Source: Sphingomonas horti
Lineage (GTDB): Bacteria; Pseudomonadota; Alphaproteobacteria; Sphingomonadales; Sphingomonadaceae
Assembly: GCF_009753715.1 (NCBI RefSeq)
Contig: NZ_WQMS01000014.1
Coordinates: forward strand, 87,350-151,349
Length of the DNA: 64,000 nucleotides
Reading direction: 5' to 3'
Positions within the stretch are counted from its first letter, which is position 1, and every line of letters begins with the position of its first letter. The position numbers were made by a program, and so were the translations under genes. Positions 9,654 to 17,203 of this stretch are shown piece after piece. The notes below the pieces were generated by a model. It was not told where the DNA came from, made no database searches, and saw only the letters and a list, made by a program, of their open reading frames with translations.

Positions 9654-10267
9654 CAGCGGCCTTTCGCTTCCTTGGCGGCGGCGCGGGCGATCTCGCCGAT
9701 TGACGCGTCGTCGAGCAGGGCGACCTTCTGCACCACCGGGGTTCGGGCCGGCTTCGCCTGCGCCTTCGGCTTGGCCATCGGCGCCGGGGCCGGCTCGATC
9801 ATGGCGACGGTCTGGATCAGCGGCGGCGCCTTGACGGCCGGGATCACCGGCGCGCCGTCGGTCCGCGCGTCCTGCACCACGGCAGGGCGGAAGGTCGGGC
9901 GGTTCGCGGGCGGCGGCGCGGCCTCGGCACTGGCCAGCGCTGTGCTCGCGACCGGCTGGCCGATATCGCCGCCGGCGTCCGGCGCATAGGCGGCGAGCTG
10001 CACGCCGCTCGGGACATATTGGCCGACCTTGGGCGCGGCGAGCGCCAGCACCTCGTTGTTGTATTCCTCCAGCTGGCGCAGGCTAGCGCGCGCGCTGAAC
10101 TCCGTCTCCAGCCGGCGGATATCGCGCTGCGTGACCGCGATCCGGTGCTCGACGCTTTCCAGCGCGGCGCGCTCGGCCGCGACCTGCAGCGAGACGAGAT
10201 AGAAGGACAGCGCGGCGCCCGCGACGCCCGCCACCCAGCCGATCGGCCGCAGCCGCCTGGTGATCAT
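9653..10267 (-). CDS. ftsL: FtsL-like division protein with long C-terminal tail
   Basis: 204 residues from the ATG at 10267, which overlaps the rsmH stop as ATGA; a start 21 bp further upstream is possible but less likely. One membrane segment near residues 8-27 is followed by a short coiled-coil region, and then a long Ala/Pro-rich tail. Topology and the location between rsmH and ftsI identify it as FtsL, a bitopic divisome protein that partners FtsB and FtsQ. FtsL proteins are usually around 100-120 residues, so the tail is an extension; sequence conservation of the family is low. Confidence 0.8.
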   Translation of the reverse strand: MITRRLRPIGWVAGVAGAALSFYLVSLQVAAERAALESVEHRIAVTQRDIRRLETEFSARASLRQLEEYNNEVLALAAPKVGQYVPSGVQLAAYAPDAGGDIGQPVASTALASAEAAPPPANRPTFRPAVVQDARTDGAPVIPAVKAPPLIQTVAMIEPAPAPMAKPKAQAKPARTPVVQKVALLDDASIGEIARAAAKEAKGR

Positions 10268-11193
10268 GCCGCCTCTCCCTTGCTCCAAGGCTCCGCCGAT
10301 GTGCGCCGGGCGATGCGCAGCGTGGCCGAGCGCGCCCGCGGATTCGTCGCCGTCTCGCGCGCGCCCGGCCGCACCGCCTTGCCCACCGCCTCGAAACTGG
10401 GCCGGCGCGTCTTCGCCGCCGGCAGATGGCGCGACGCGGCAGGCGCATGGCCGCTGCGGTCGCGCAGGAACTGCTTCACGATCCGGTCTTCCAGGCTGTG
10501 GAAGGTGACGACCGCCAGCCGGCCACCCGGCGCGAGCGCGCGCTCAGCGGCTTCCAGCCCGCCGGTCAGCTCGTCCAGCTCGCGATTGAGGTGAATCCGG
10601 ATCGCCTGGAACACCTGGACTGCCGGGTCCTTGTCCTTGCCCGCGATATAGCCGACGCTCTTGCGCACCGCCGCGGCCAGCTCGAGCGTGCGCGCCAGCG
10701 GCCGCGCGGCGACGATCGCCCGCGCGATCCGGCGCGACCGCCGTTCCTCGCCGTAGCGGTAGATCACGTCCGCGATCTCCGCCTCGTCGGCCGTGTTCAG
10801 CCACTCGGCCGCGGTCTGACCGGCCTGCTCCATCCGCATGTCGAGCGGCCCGTCCGCCTGCACCGAAAAGCCGCGCTCGGGCTGGTCGAACTGCATCGAC
10901 GACACGCCAATATCCAGCGTCACGCCGTCGACCGGCAGCGCCTCCGCGTCCGCCAGGGCGGCAGCCATTTCCGAGAAGCGCCGTTCGATCAGCGTCAGCT
11001 TCGGGTCGTCGATCGCGCGGCCGGCCGCGATCGCGTCCGGGTCCCGATCGAACGCATAGACGCGCGCGCCCTTCGCCAGCATCGCCCGCGTGTAGCCGCC
11101 GGCGCCGAATGTGCCGTCGACATGCCGCTCGCCCGGCTCAATCGCCAGCGCCGCGATCACTTCGTCGAGCAGGACGGGGATGTGCGCGCTCAT
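10264..11193 (-). CDS. rsmH: 16S rRNA (cytosine1402-N4)-methyltransferase RsmH
   Basis: SAM-dependent methyltransferase acting on C1402 of 16S rRNA. 309 residues. N-terminal IPVLLDEVI, the SAM loop [13 protein letters not shown] (residues 25-37), DIGVSSMQ and the C-terminal [14 protein letters not shown] block are all there. It is the second gene of the dcw operon and overlaps both mraZ and ftsL by 4 bp. Confidence 0.97.
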   Translation of the reverse strand: MSAHIPVLLDEVIAALAIEPGERHVDGTFGAGGYTRAMLAKGARVYAFDRDPDAIAAGRAIDDPKLTLIERRFSEMAAALADAEALPVDGVTLDIGVSSMQFDQPERGFSVQADGPLDMRMEQAGQTAAEWLNTADEAEIADVIYRYGEERRSRRIARAIVAARPLARTLELAAAVRKSVGYIAGKDKDPAVQVFQAIRIHLNRELDELTGGLEAAERALAPGGRLAVVTFHSLEDRIVKQFLRDRSGHAPAASRHLPAAKTRRPSFEAVGKAVRPGARETATNPRARSATLRIARRTSAEPWSKGEAA

Positions 11194-11693
11194 TTCGCGC
11201 CTCGCTTGGCGCGGGTGAACTCGACCAGCTCCTTCAGGTTCGGGTCGACACCCTCGGCCGAGAGCAGCACGTCGGGGTTCCAGATCTCGAAGAAATTGCC
11301 GGCGCCGGTGAACACCGCGTCGGTGCCGGGCGTCAGCTTCGCCTTCATCGCGTAGAAGTCGGGCAGCACGAACCGGCCGCTCGCGTCGAAGCCGGCCGAT
11401 TCGGTCATCGCCAGCGTCCGGCGCTTGGCGTTGTAGTCGAGCGCGGCGCCGTCCGCTTCCAGCATTTCCTCGCGCCGCTCAAGCCGGTCGTGGCTGCGCT
11501 TCAACCAGGCGGGGTCGTAAGCGATCAGGCACGGGTCCTGGGGGTGCAGCGCGATGACGACGGTGCGGGGATCGCCGCCGCCGGCCTCGACGTTCCGCTC
11601 GATGACGGCGCGCATGGATGCGGGGATCGCGACGCGGCCCTTGCCGTCGACCGCGGTCATCGCAAATCCGTTAAAGGCCTCCCGTTCGCCCAC
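11190..11693 (-). CDS. mraZ: Transcriptional regulator / division protein MraZ
   Basis: DNA-binding protein of the AbrB-like double-psi-barrel fold that regulates its own dcw operon. Both SpoVT/AbrB-type repeats are visible with their DxxxR signatures: DGKGRVAIP near the N-terminus and DASGRFVLP in the second half. I place the start at the GTG at 11693 (167 residues) because a GAGAGGG ribosome-binding site lies 5-6 bases upstream; the frame stays open to 11741. Four CGGGA repeats lie upstream (11819-11853). First gene of the dcw operon. Confidence 0.92.
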   Translation of the reverse strand: MGEREAFNGFAMTAVDGKGRVAIPASMRAVIERNVEAGGGDPRTVVIALHPQDPCLIAYDPAWLKRSHDRLERREEMLEADGAALDYNAKRRTLAMTESAGFDASGRFVLPDFYAMKAKLTPGTDAVFTGAGNFFEIWNPDVLLSAEGVDPNLKELVEFTRAKRGAK

Positions 11694-11818
11694 GCACACC
11701 CTCTCAGGCCGGGGCGCAACACTCCTCGTTCCGGAAAGCACGTATCGCGCGCCGTCCGGTGTCGACTCGACTCAAGGGATTAGCCCCGCCTGTGACACTG
11801 ACATATCGCGGGCAGTCA

Positions 11819-11853
11819 CGGGATACAACGGGATTTTGCGGGATTTTGCGGGA
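11819..11853. promoter_or_regulatory. Candidate MraZ box: four CGGGA repeats, 10-bp period
   Basis: On the + strand CGGGA occurs at 11819, 11829, 11839 and 11849, each separated by 5 bases. MraZ is known to bind tandem TGGGN repeats separated by 5-bp spacers in front of its own gene. The array lies about 125-160 bp upstream of the mraZ start. It reads CGGGA on the strand opposite to mraZ. The rest of the 250-bp intergenic region holds no gene that I can see. Confidence 0.75.
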
Positions 11854-11946
11854 AATCCTCACATCTTGACGCGCCGACGGGGCGCGCCGCCTCGCACGCT
11901 ATCTATGTTCCAGCTCTGTTCCAGGGAGCGCACGGGAAAGCGCGGG

Positions 11947-12240
11947 TTATTGGTTCGGTGCAGGCGGCGCAGGCGCGGCGGCAGCGGCATTGGTGGTCGG
12001 CGGGCCGGCCGGGGTAACGCCGATCTCGGTCAGCGGATCGTTCGGCGCCTGATCCGCCGTGTTTCCGACCATGTTCGCGACTTGCGCCTGCGAGGCATTC
12101 ATCGCGACGACATTGTCGCCCGGCTGCTTGCGTGCGGATTCGAAGATCGCGGCAGACACGGCGACGACCAGCAAGACGGCGCCCAGCCCCGTCAGCCCGA
12201 CGCGCACACGTTGCATTCCAGCGCGTTTGTCTTCCGACAT
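11947..12240 (-). CDS. Small single-pass membrane protein of unknown function
   Basis: 97 residues from the ATG at 12240 (MSEDKRAGMQRVRVG). One hydrophobic segment at about residues 15-32 follows a basic N-terminus; the remainder is an Ala/Pro/Asn-rich tail that would be periplasmic. I recognise no family. It lies 38 bp downstream of the CysK-like gene on the same strand and may be cotranscribed. The reading frame stays open far upstream, but that part is a shadow of the CysK-like gene. Confidence 0.65.
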   Translation of the reverse strand: MSEDKRAGMQRVRVGLTGLGAVLLVVAVSAAIFESARKQPGDNVVAMNASQAQVANMVGNTADQAPNDPLTEIGVTPAGPPTTNAAAAAPAPPAPNQ

Positions 12241-12278
12241 CGGCCGGGAGTGTAGCGCGTTCGCCCGCGAAAGCAAAA

Positions 12279-13259
12279 TCAGGCCTTTGCCTGCGATTTC
12301 AGCCCCTTCGCAGCCAGCCACTCCGGATTGTACAGCGTCGAGAGATAGCGGAAGCCGGTATCGGCCAGGATCGTCACAATCCGCTTGCCCGGCCCGAGCG
12401 CGCGCGCCAGCGCCATCGCGCCGGCGACGTTGATGCCGGAGGAGAGGCCCAGGCACAGGCCTTCGTCCATCAGCAGCGCCTCGACCTGCGCCAGCCCTTC
12501 CGCGTCGGAAATGCGGAATTGCGTGTCGATCGGCGCGCCTTCCAGGTTGGCGGTGATCCGCCCCTGCCCGATTCCTTCGGCGACCGAGCTGCCTTCCGAC
12601 TTCAGCTCGCCGTCGCGGTAATAGCTGTACAGCGCGGCGCCGTGCGGGTCGGTCAGCGCGATCGTCACGTTCGGGTCCTTGGCCTTCAGGCCCAGGCCGA
12701 CGCCCGCCAGCGTCCCCCCCGTCCCCACCGCGCAGGTGAAGCCGTCGATTCGCCCGTCCATCTGTTCCCAGATTTCCTCGGCGGTCCAGCGGATGTGTGC
12801 GCGGCGGTTCGCGATGTTGTCGAACTGGTTGGCCCAGAGCGCGTTCGGCGTCTCCTCGGCGATGCGGCGCGAGACATGGACGAAGTGGCACGGGCTCGAA
12901 TAGGGCGCGGCCGCGACCAGCACCAGCTCGGCGCCCAGCGCGCGTAGCGTGTCCATTTTCTCGCGGCTCTGCGTCTCGGGCATCACGATGATCGTGCGAT
13001 AGCCCTTGGCATTGCCGACCAGCGCCAGGCCGATGCCGGTATTGCCCGCCGTCCCTTCGACGATCGTCGCGCCCGGCCCGATCAGCCCCTGCTCCTCGGC
13101 ATCCTCGACGATGCCCAGCGCCGCCCGGTCCTTGACCGACGCGCCGGGGTTCAGGAATTCGCACTTGCCGAAGATATCGCAGCCGGTCGCTTCGCTGGGC
13201 CCTTTCAGGCGCACCAAAGGCGTATGGCCGATCAGCGCCAGCGTATCGGGAAGACTCAT
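12279..13259 (-). CDS. CysK-like PLP enzyme (cysteine synthase / cysteine desulfhydrase type)
   Basis: Fold-type II PLP enzyme of 326 residues. The Schiff-base lysine is K43 in GASVKDRA. The substrate-binding loop reads TAGNTG (residues 70-75) where classical O-acetylserine sulfhydrylases have TSGNTG; the Ala form with an EGT prefix is typical of the Cds1/Cys12 branch, some of which are cysteine desulfhydrases. The glycine-rich phosphate loop GTGGT is present. Start chosen at MSLPDTLALIGHTPL; the upstream extension has no family match. It either makes or degrades cysteine; sequence alone does not decide. Confidence 0.88.
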   Translation of the reverse strand: MSLPDTLALIGHTPLVRLKGPSEATGCDIFGKCEFLNPGASVKDRAALGIVEDAEEQGLIGPGATIVEGTAGNTGIGLALVGNAKGYRTIIVMPETQSREKMDTLRALGAELVLVAAAPYSSPCHFVHVSRRIAEETPNALWANQFDNIANRRAHIRWTAEEIWEQMDGRIDGFTCAVGTGGTLAGVGLGLKAKDPNVTIALTDPHGAALYSYYRDGELKSEGSSVAEGIGQGRITANLEGAPIDTQFRISDAEGLAQVEALLMDEGLCLGLSSGINVAGAMALARALGPGKRIVTILADTGFRYLSTLYNPEWLAAKGLKSQAKA

Positions 13260-13381
13260 GACGTTGACGTAAGCCGCCGCCGCCCGCCGGGCAAGCAGCC
13301 GAAACTTGGGGCCGCCCAAGCCATTCAATCCCCGTTCACCCGCCCCCGGTACGACATCGCAGGCTGACAAGGGGAAGAAGA

Positions 13382-13696
13382 ATGAAAAGCCTGGCAGCCG
13401 CGGCGCTGTTGGCCGCGCTCCTCCTGCCGGCGCCGGCCGCGGCGCAATATGACTATGACCGCGCCCTGCAGAATTATCGCGACCTTCAGGCCGGCCGGAA
13501 GCAGCCGCAGGAGCTGACGCCGCTGGAGCTGGAGGAAATCCGCCGCCTCGACGCCGCCGTCCGCGCCGGCGCAGACCTGGGTCCGATCCAGCTTCCCGAC
13601 ACCGAAGCCCGCTGCCGCGAGCGCAACGCGACTGCGCATCCGACGCCGCTGGAGGAAGCCGTCCTCAGCCTCAAATGCTCGCAGCGGAAAAACTGA
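13382..13696 (+). CDS. Small exported protein of unknown function
   Basis: 104 residues with a clear signal peptide (MKSLAAAALLAALLLPAPAAAQ, cleavage after about residue 21). The mature part is charged, with two cysteines (in ARCRE and LKCSQ) that could form a disulfide. A purine-rich AAGGGGAAGAAG lies directly upstream of the ATG. No recognised domain. Convergent with the M23 peptidase gene, 35 bp apart. Confidence 0.7.
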   Translation: MKSLAAAALLAALLLPAPAAAQYDYDRALQNYRDLQAGRKQPQELTPLELEEIRRLDAAVRAGADLGPIQLPDTEARCRERNATAHPTPLEEAVLSLKCSQRKN

Positions 13697-13731
13697 ACGA
13701 GCCAGCGCGATCGCCTCGGCCCGATTGGCCC

Positions 13732-14796
13732 CTACGTCGCGCTGAAGTAGCTTCCGCGCGTCAGCGATGAAACGTTCGTAAAGTGCATCGGCAGGCCATC
13801 GGCGAATTCCCAGCGCGGCCCGTCCTGCAACTGATAATGCATATGGGGGCCGCTCGTGTCGCCCGAGTTCCCGAGCTCGCCGATCTGATGCCCTTGAGCA
13901 ATCTCGTCGCCCGCACGCACACGCACCGAGCCCATTCTCATATGGGCGATCAAGCTGAACTCACCGTTGCGATGGTCGATGACGACATTGTTCCCGACGT
14001 CGCCGCCATCCGGATATTCCGGCGCGAAATAGGCCGGGTTGCTCTCTCCGTCCTTTGGCTGGTCCGGCCTGTCGTTCCGCGCTTGCACCACGATCCCGCC
14101 CGCCGGCGCGATGATGGGGCGGCCCCATCCGGCATAGTCCTCGGGCCGATCGGAACCGACCTTCCTCATCGGAGCGTAGTTGGCGTCCAGACCGAGAGCA
14201 TCGATGGCGAATCCGCCGCTGCGGTTTCGGTGCCCCCCGCTCAGCACGCCTCCCTGCGAGATGATGGCGGGACCGCGAAACGGAAAAATCAACGATGTCC
14301 GCTGCCGAAAATCGAGGATTGGAACGCGCGCCGACACCACGTGGCCGCGGCCCCGATCATCGGCGACGCGAAGTTCCAGCACGAGTTCGTCGATCGCGGG
14401 CGTTTGCGGAACATAGCAATGCAGCCGGAATGCCTGCGGCCAATAGAATGGCGGGTCGGGCGCCTGCCCGGTCAGCCGGCTCGGAGAGAGGTCCTGCCGC
14501 GCGATGCTGGTGAGCGCGGCCCCTTCGATCCGTTCCTCCCGGACAGACGCGCCGGCCGCCCTGTAGGTGATGCGAAGCGAAAGCGGCGCGAGCGTCTGGC
14601 TTTGCTCCGTCTCCAGCATGAGAAAGAACACCCATCCATCCAGCTTCTCACGCGGATTGAAGGTGGACCGATAAATCTTCGTCGGCACGGTCCGAAGCCG
14701 AAACCGGGATTCGGCCGATTTCGCCGCCGCGGGGCCGGTGACGGCAAGTGCCGCGGCTCCCATCAATGCGGAGCGGCGTGAGACATCGATAGACAT
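13732..14796 (-). CDS. Tat-exported M23 family metallopeptidase
   Basis: 354 residues. The N-terminus has a twin-arginine signal (SRRSALMG with Arg7-Arg8, then a hydrophobic stretch ending TGPAAAKSA). The C-terminal half is an LytM/M23 domain: zinc ligands His and Asp in GGHRNRSGGFAIDA and the HMHYQL motif near the end. Likely a periplasmic endopeptidase or an inactive amidase activator acting on peptidoglycan. Residues 30-170 form a separate beta-rich region with no named family. Codon use is a little less GC-biased than in neighbours. Confidence 0.85.
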   Translation of the reverse strand: MSIDVSRRSALMGAAALAVTGPAAAKSAESRFRLRTVPTKIYRSTFNPREKLDGWVFFLMLETEQSQTLAPLSLRITYRAAGASVREERIEGAALTSIARQDLSPSRLTGQAPDPPFYWPQAFRLHCYVPQTPAIDELVLELRVADDRGRGHVVSARVPILDFRQRTSLIFPFRGPAIISQGGVLSGGHRNRSGGFAIDALGLDANYAPMRKVGSDRPEDYAGWGRPIIAPAGGIVVQARNDRPDQPKDGESNPAYFAPEYPDGGDVGNNVVIDHRNGEFSLIAHMRMGSVRVRAGDEIAQGHQIGELGNSGDTSGPHMHYQLQDGPRWEFADGLPMHFTNVSSLTRGSYFSAT

Positions 14797-14900
14797 TGGC
14801 TTGGGTTACCGTCCACCGAAGACGGCCGCGACAGGTTTCGACAGGATGCGCATGCCGCTCGACTGGCGACATCGGTTTCGAACGGAACGGCTCGGCTTGC

Positions 14901-15938
14901 TCAGCTCATCGCGGTCACGAGCGCGTAGAACATGCCGCCCGAAACGGCCGCTATGCCGTACAGCAGCGGCAGGCGCAGCAGCGCGCCGCTGCGGGAGAGC
15001 TGGTAGGCGCCGCGCATGTCCACGTACATGTGCCACAGTGCGTAGAGCATCAGCGCCAGCATGACGACGCCGCTCGCCAGGCCGAGCGAGCTTGCGACCA
15101 TCCACAGCGAGAACAGCAGCGACATGAACGAGATCGAATAGGTCACGAAGGTCGCGTGATCGTACAGACCATAGTCCCGCCGCCACGCGAACAGCAGCCA
15201 CATCATCGGCGTGCTGATCAGGATCAGCGCCCAGGAGAATTTATAGGCGTTCGCCTTCAGCCGATAGGCGACGAACTCCTTGTTCGTCCGGATCTGCTCG
15301 GCCACCGAGCGGCCGGCGAGATCGTCCTTCGCCTTGCTGCCGACATCGGCGGTGATCGCGCTCGCCGCGGCCAGTTCCTGCCGGTCGTCGCGCACCTCGG
15401 TCAGCCGCTGCTGCAGCTTGGCGCGCCGGGCCGCGCTCAGGTCCGGCTGCTTCAGATCGGCTTCCGTCGCCGCGATCCGGTCGTCGAGCTTCTCCACCTG
15501 CCGCTGCAGCGTGCGGGCGCTTTCCTGCGCATTGGCCTGGGGCGAGCTGTCGTGGTGGCCGAAGATCGAATAGACCGCGTACATCAAGAGCGCGCTGAAC
15601 AGGAACAGCGCGAAGGGCGAGACGAACTTCGCCCGCTCGCCGTGGATGTAGCGCCGGGTCAGTTCTCCCGGCCTCACCGCCAGCTCCGGCAGCGTCCGCC
15701 AGATCTTGCCGTCGAAATGCAGCACGCTGTGCGACAGGTCGTGCCACATCGCACCGAGCGTCCGGTGCACATGCGCCGTCTGGCCGCATTGCGCGCAATA
15801 GGGCCCGGTCAGCGCTTCGCCGCAGTTGAGGCAAACGCCGCCATGCGTGCCCTCGACCGCGCGCCCATGCCCCGGCTCGACCGCGGCCGCCCACAGCCCG
15901 CCGGTCACCACATCGCCTGCATCAGAAAGCCCCGACAT
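14901..15938 (-). CDS. DUF3667 family membrane protein
   Basis: 345 residues from MSGLSDAGD. A zinc-ribbon-like pair CLNCGEALTGPYCAQCGQ sits near residue 40, followed by the conserved segment of the DUF3667 family, a first hydrophobic segment (about 105-125), a long charged coiled-coil region (about 135-225) and four further membrane segments. Function unknown. It is monocistronic; about 100 bp without visible features separates it from the M23 gene. Confidence 0.8.
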   Translation of the reverse strand: MSGLSDAGDVVTGGLWAAAVEPGHGRAVEGTHGGVCLNCGEALTGPYCAQCGQTAHVHRTLGAMWHDLSHSVLHFDGKIWRTLPELAVRPGELTRRYIHGERAKFVSPFALFLFSALLMYAVYSIFGHHDSSPQANAQESARTLQRQVEKLDDRIAATEADLKQPDLSAARRAKLQQRLTEVRDDRQELAAASAITADVGSKAKDDLAGRSVAEQIRTNKEFVAYRLKANAYKFSWALILISTPMMWLLFAWRRDYGLYDHATFVTYSISFMSLLFSLWMVASSLGLASGVVMLALMLYALWHMYVDMRGAYQLSRSGALLRLPLLYGIAAVSGGMFYALVTAMS

Positions 15939-16030
15939 GGGCGCTTGGTAGCAGCCGGACTTCCGCCAAGCTAGGCGGTCGCCTTGCATACCAGACTTCC
16001 GGGGTAGATATATGCACTTCGGAGGTAGAA

Positions 16031-16297
16031 ATGGGCGTCCAGCTGAACATCAAGGACGAAAATGTCGTTCGCCTGGCACGCAAGCTCGCCAAGGCGGAAC
16101 ACAAGTCCGTTACCCAGGTGCTGCGCGACCTGCTCGAACGCGAAGAGCGGGCGCGCGAGGAAGCGGCCGAGGCCAAGACGAAGGCCGTTCTGGAGATTGT
16201 CGAGAGAATGCGCGCACTGATGTCGCCCGAGGACCGCGCCAAGAGCAGCAAGGAGTGGATGGACGAAATCTACGACGAAGACGGCCTGCCAATATGA
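16031..16297 (+). CDS. VapB-type antitoxin
   Basis: 88 residues. The N-terminus LNIKDENVVRLARKLAKAEHKSVTQVLRDLLER is typical of the ribbon-helix-helix VapB/PSK transcription factor family; the C-terminal half is helical and acidic and ends EWMDEIYDEDGLPI, the usual VapC-binding tail. A GGAGGT ribosome-binding site precedes the ATG. Two imperfect direct copies of ACTTCNGNGGTAGANA at 15995-16010 and 16016-16031 (21-bp spacing) are a possible operator for self-repression. Confidence 0.88.
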   Translation: MGVQLNIKDENVVRLARKLAKAEHKSVTQVLRDLLEREERAREEAAEAKTKAVLEIVERMRALMSPEDRAKSSKEWMDEIYDEDGLPI

Positions 16298-16680
16298 TCG
16301 TCGACACGTCGGCCTTGATGGCCATCATTCAGCAGGAGCCCGAGCAACCGGCGTTCATCGCCGCAATCCTTTCAAGTTCGGAATGCTCGATCTCGGCGGG
16401 ATCCTGGGTGGAGCTTGGCGCCGTCCTGGGCCGCCGCAAGCCCGAACTTGCCGAGGAGGCAGAATCTCTACTGGACAAGCTCGGCCTGTCGATCGCCGAA
16501 GTGACGACAGAGCAGGCGCGCATAGGACACAGGGCCTATCTGGAATTCGGCCGCGGCCGTCACGAAGCGCGCCTGAACTTTGGCGATTGCTTCTCCTATG
16601 CCTTGGCCAAGGCGACAGGACGCCCGCTCCTTTTCAAAGGGAATGATTTCGTCCTGACTGATATCGCTCCGGCGCTTTGA
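16294..16680 (+). CDS. VapC-type PIN-domain ribonuclease toxin
   Basis: 128 residues. Acidic PIN residues are visible: D4 in MIVDTSALM, E in SWVELGAVL, and D in LNFGDCFSYALAK. The ATG overlaps the antitoxin stop as ATGA. VapC toxins cut specific tRNAs or rRNA and are held inactive by VapB. The reading frame is open upstream, but that part lies within vapB in another frame. Confidence 0.9.
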   Translation: MIVDTSALMAIIQQEPEQPAFIAAILSSSECSISAGSWVELGAVLGRRKPELAEEAESLLDKLGLSIAEVTTEQARIGHRAYLEFGRGRHEARLNFGDCFSYALAKATGRPLLFKGNDFVLTDIAPAL

Positions 16681-17162
16681 CCCGCCACACCTCCTTCGCG
16701 CCTGTCGTCGATAGCGACACCGAAACCCTGATCCTCGGCAGCCTGCCCGGGGCCGCGTCGCTGGCGGCCGGGCGCTACTACGCGCATCCGCGGAACCAGT
16801 TCTGGCGGTTGATCGGCGCCGTGATCGGCGCGGACCTCGCCGGCCTGCCCTATGACGAGCGCCTGACGATGCTGCTCCATCACCGGATCGGCCTGTGGGA
16901 CGTGATCGCCGATGCCGAGCGCGCCGGCAGCCTCGACGCGGCCATCCGCAATCACGCGGCCAATGATTTGCAGAAGCTCGTCGCGCGCCTGCCCGCGCTC
17001 CGCACGATCGGCTTCAACGGCGGCACTGCGTCAAAGATCGGACGCGCGCAGTTCGGTCCGCTGGCGGAACGCTATCGTCTCGTCACCCTCCCCTCCAGCA
17101 GCCCGGCCCATGCCGCCCGCTCGTTCGAGGGCAAGCTGGCGATATGGCGTCAGCTCGTCTGA
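16677..17162 (+). CDS. DNA-deoxyinosine glycosylase (uracil-DNA glycosylase superfamily)
   Basis: 161 residues. ILGSLPGAASL followed by YYAHPRNQFWRLIG is the signature of the hypoxanthine-DNA glycosylase branch (UDG family 6), which removes deaminated adenine. The C-terminal loop LPSSSPAHA matches the SSPA motif of the family. Start is a TTG overlapping the vapC stop by 4 bp. Followed after 41 bp by a Y-family polymerase, so this is a small DNA repair group. Confidence 0.85.
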   Translation: MTRHTSFAPVVDSDTETLILGSLPGAASLAAGRYYAHPRNQFWRLIGAVIGADLAGLPYDERLTMLLHHRIGLWDVIADAERAGSLDAAIRNHAANDLQKLVARLPALRTIGFNGGTASKIGRAQFGPLAERYRLVTLPSSSPAHAARSFEGKLAIWRQLV

Positions 17163-17203
17163 TCCTGTCCTACACGCCGATGTTCTGCTAATGTTCCACT
17201 CCA

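Noticed and set aside
12241..13164. Long open frame upstream of the small membrane protein gene
   Set aside because: It runs opposite to nothing but in another frame of the CysK-like gene, whose motifs are complete; Arg/Gly-rich composition marks a shadow.
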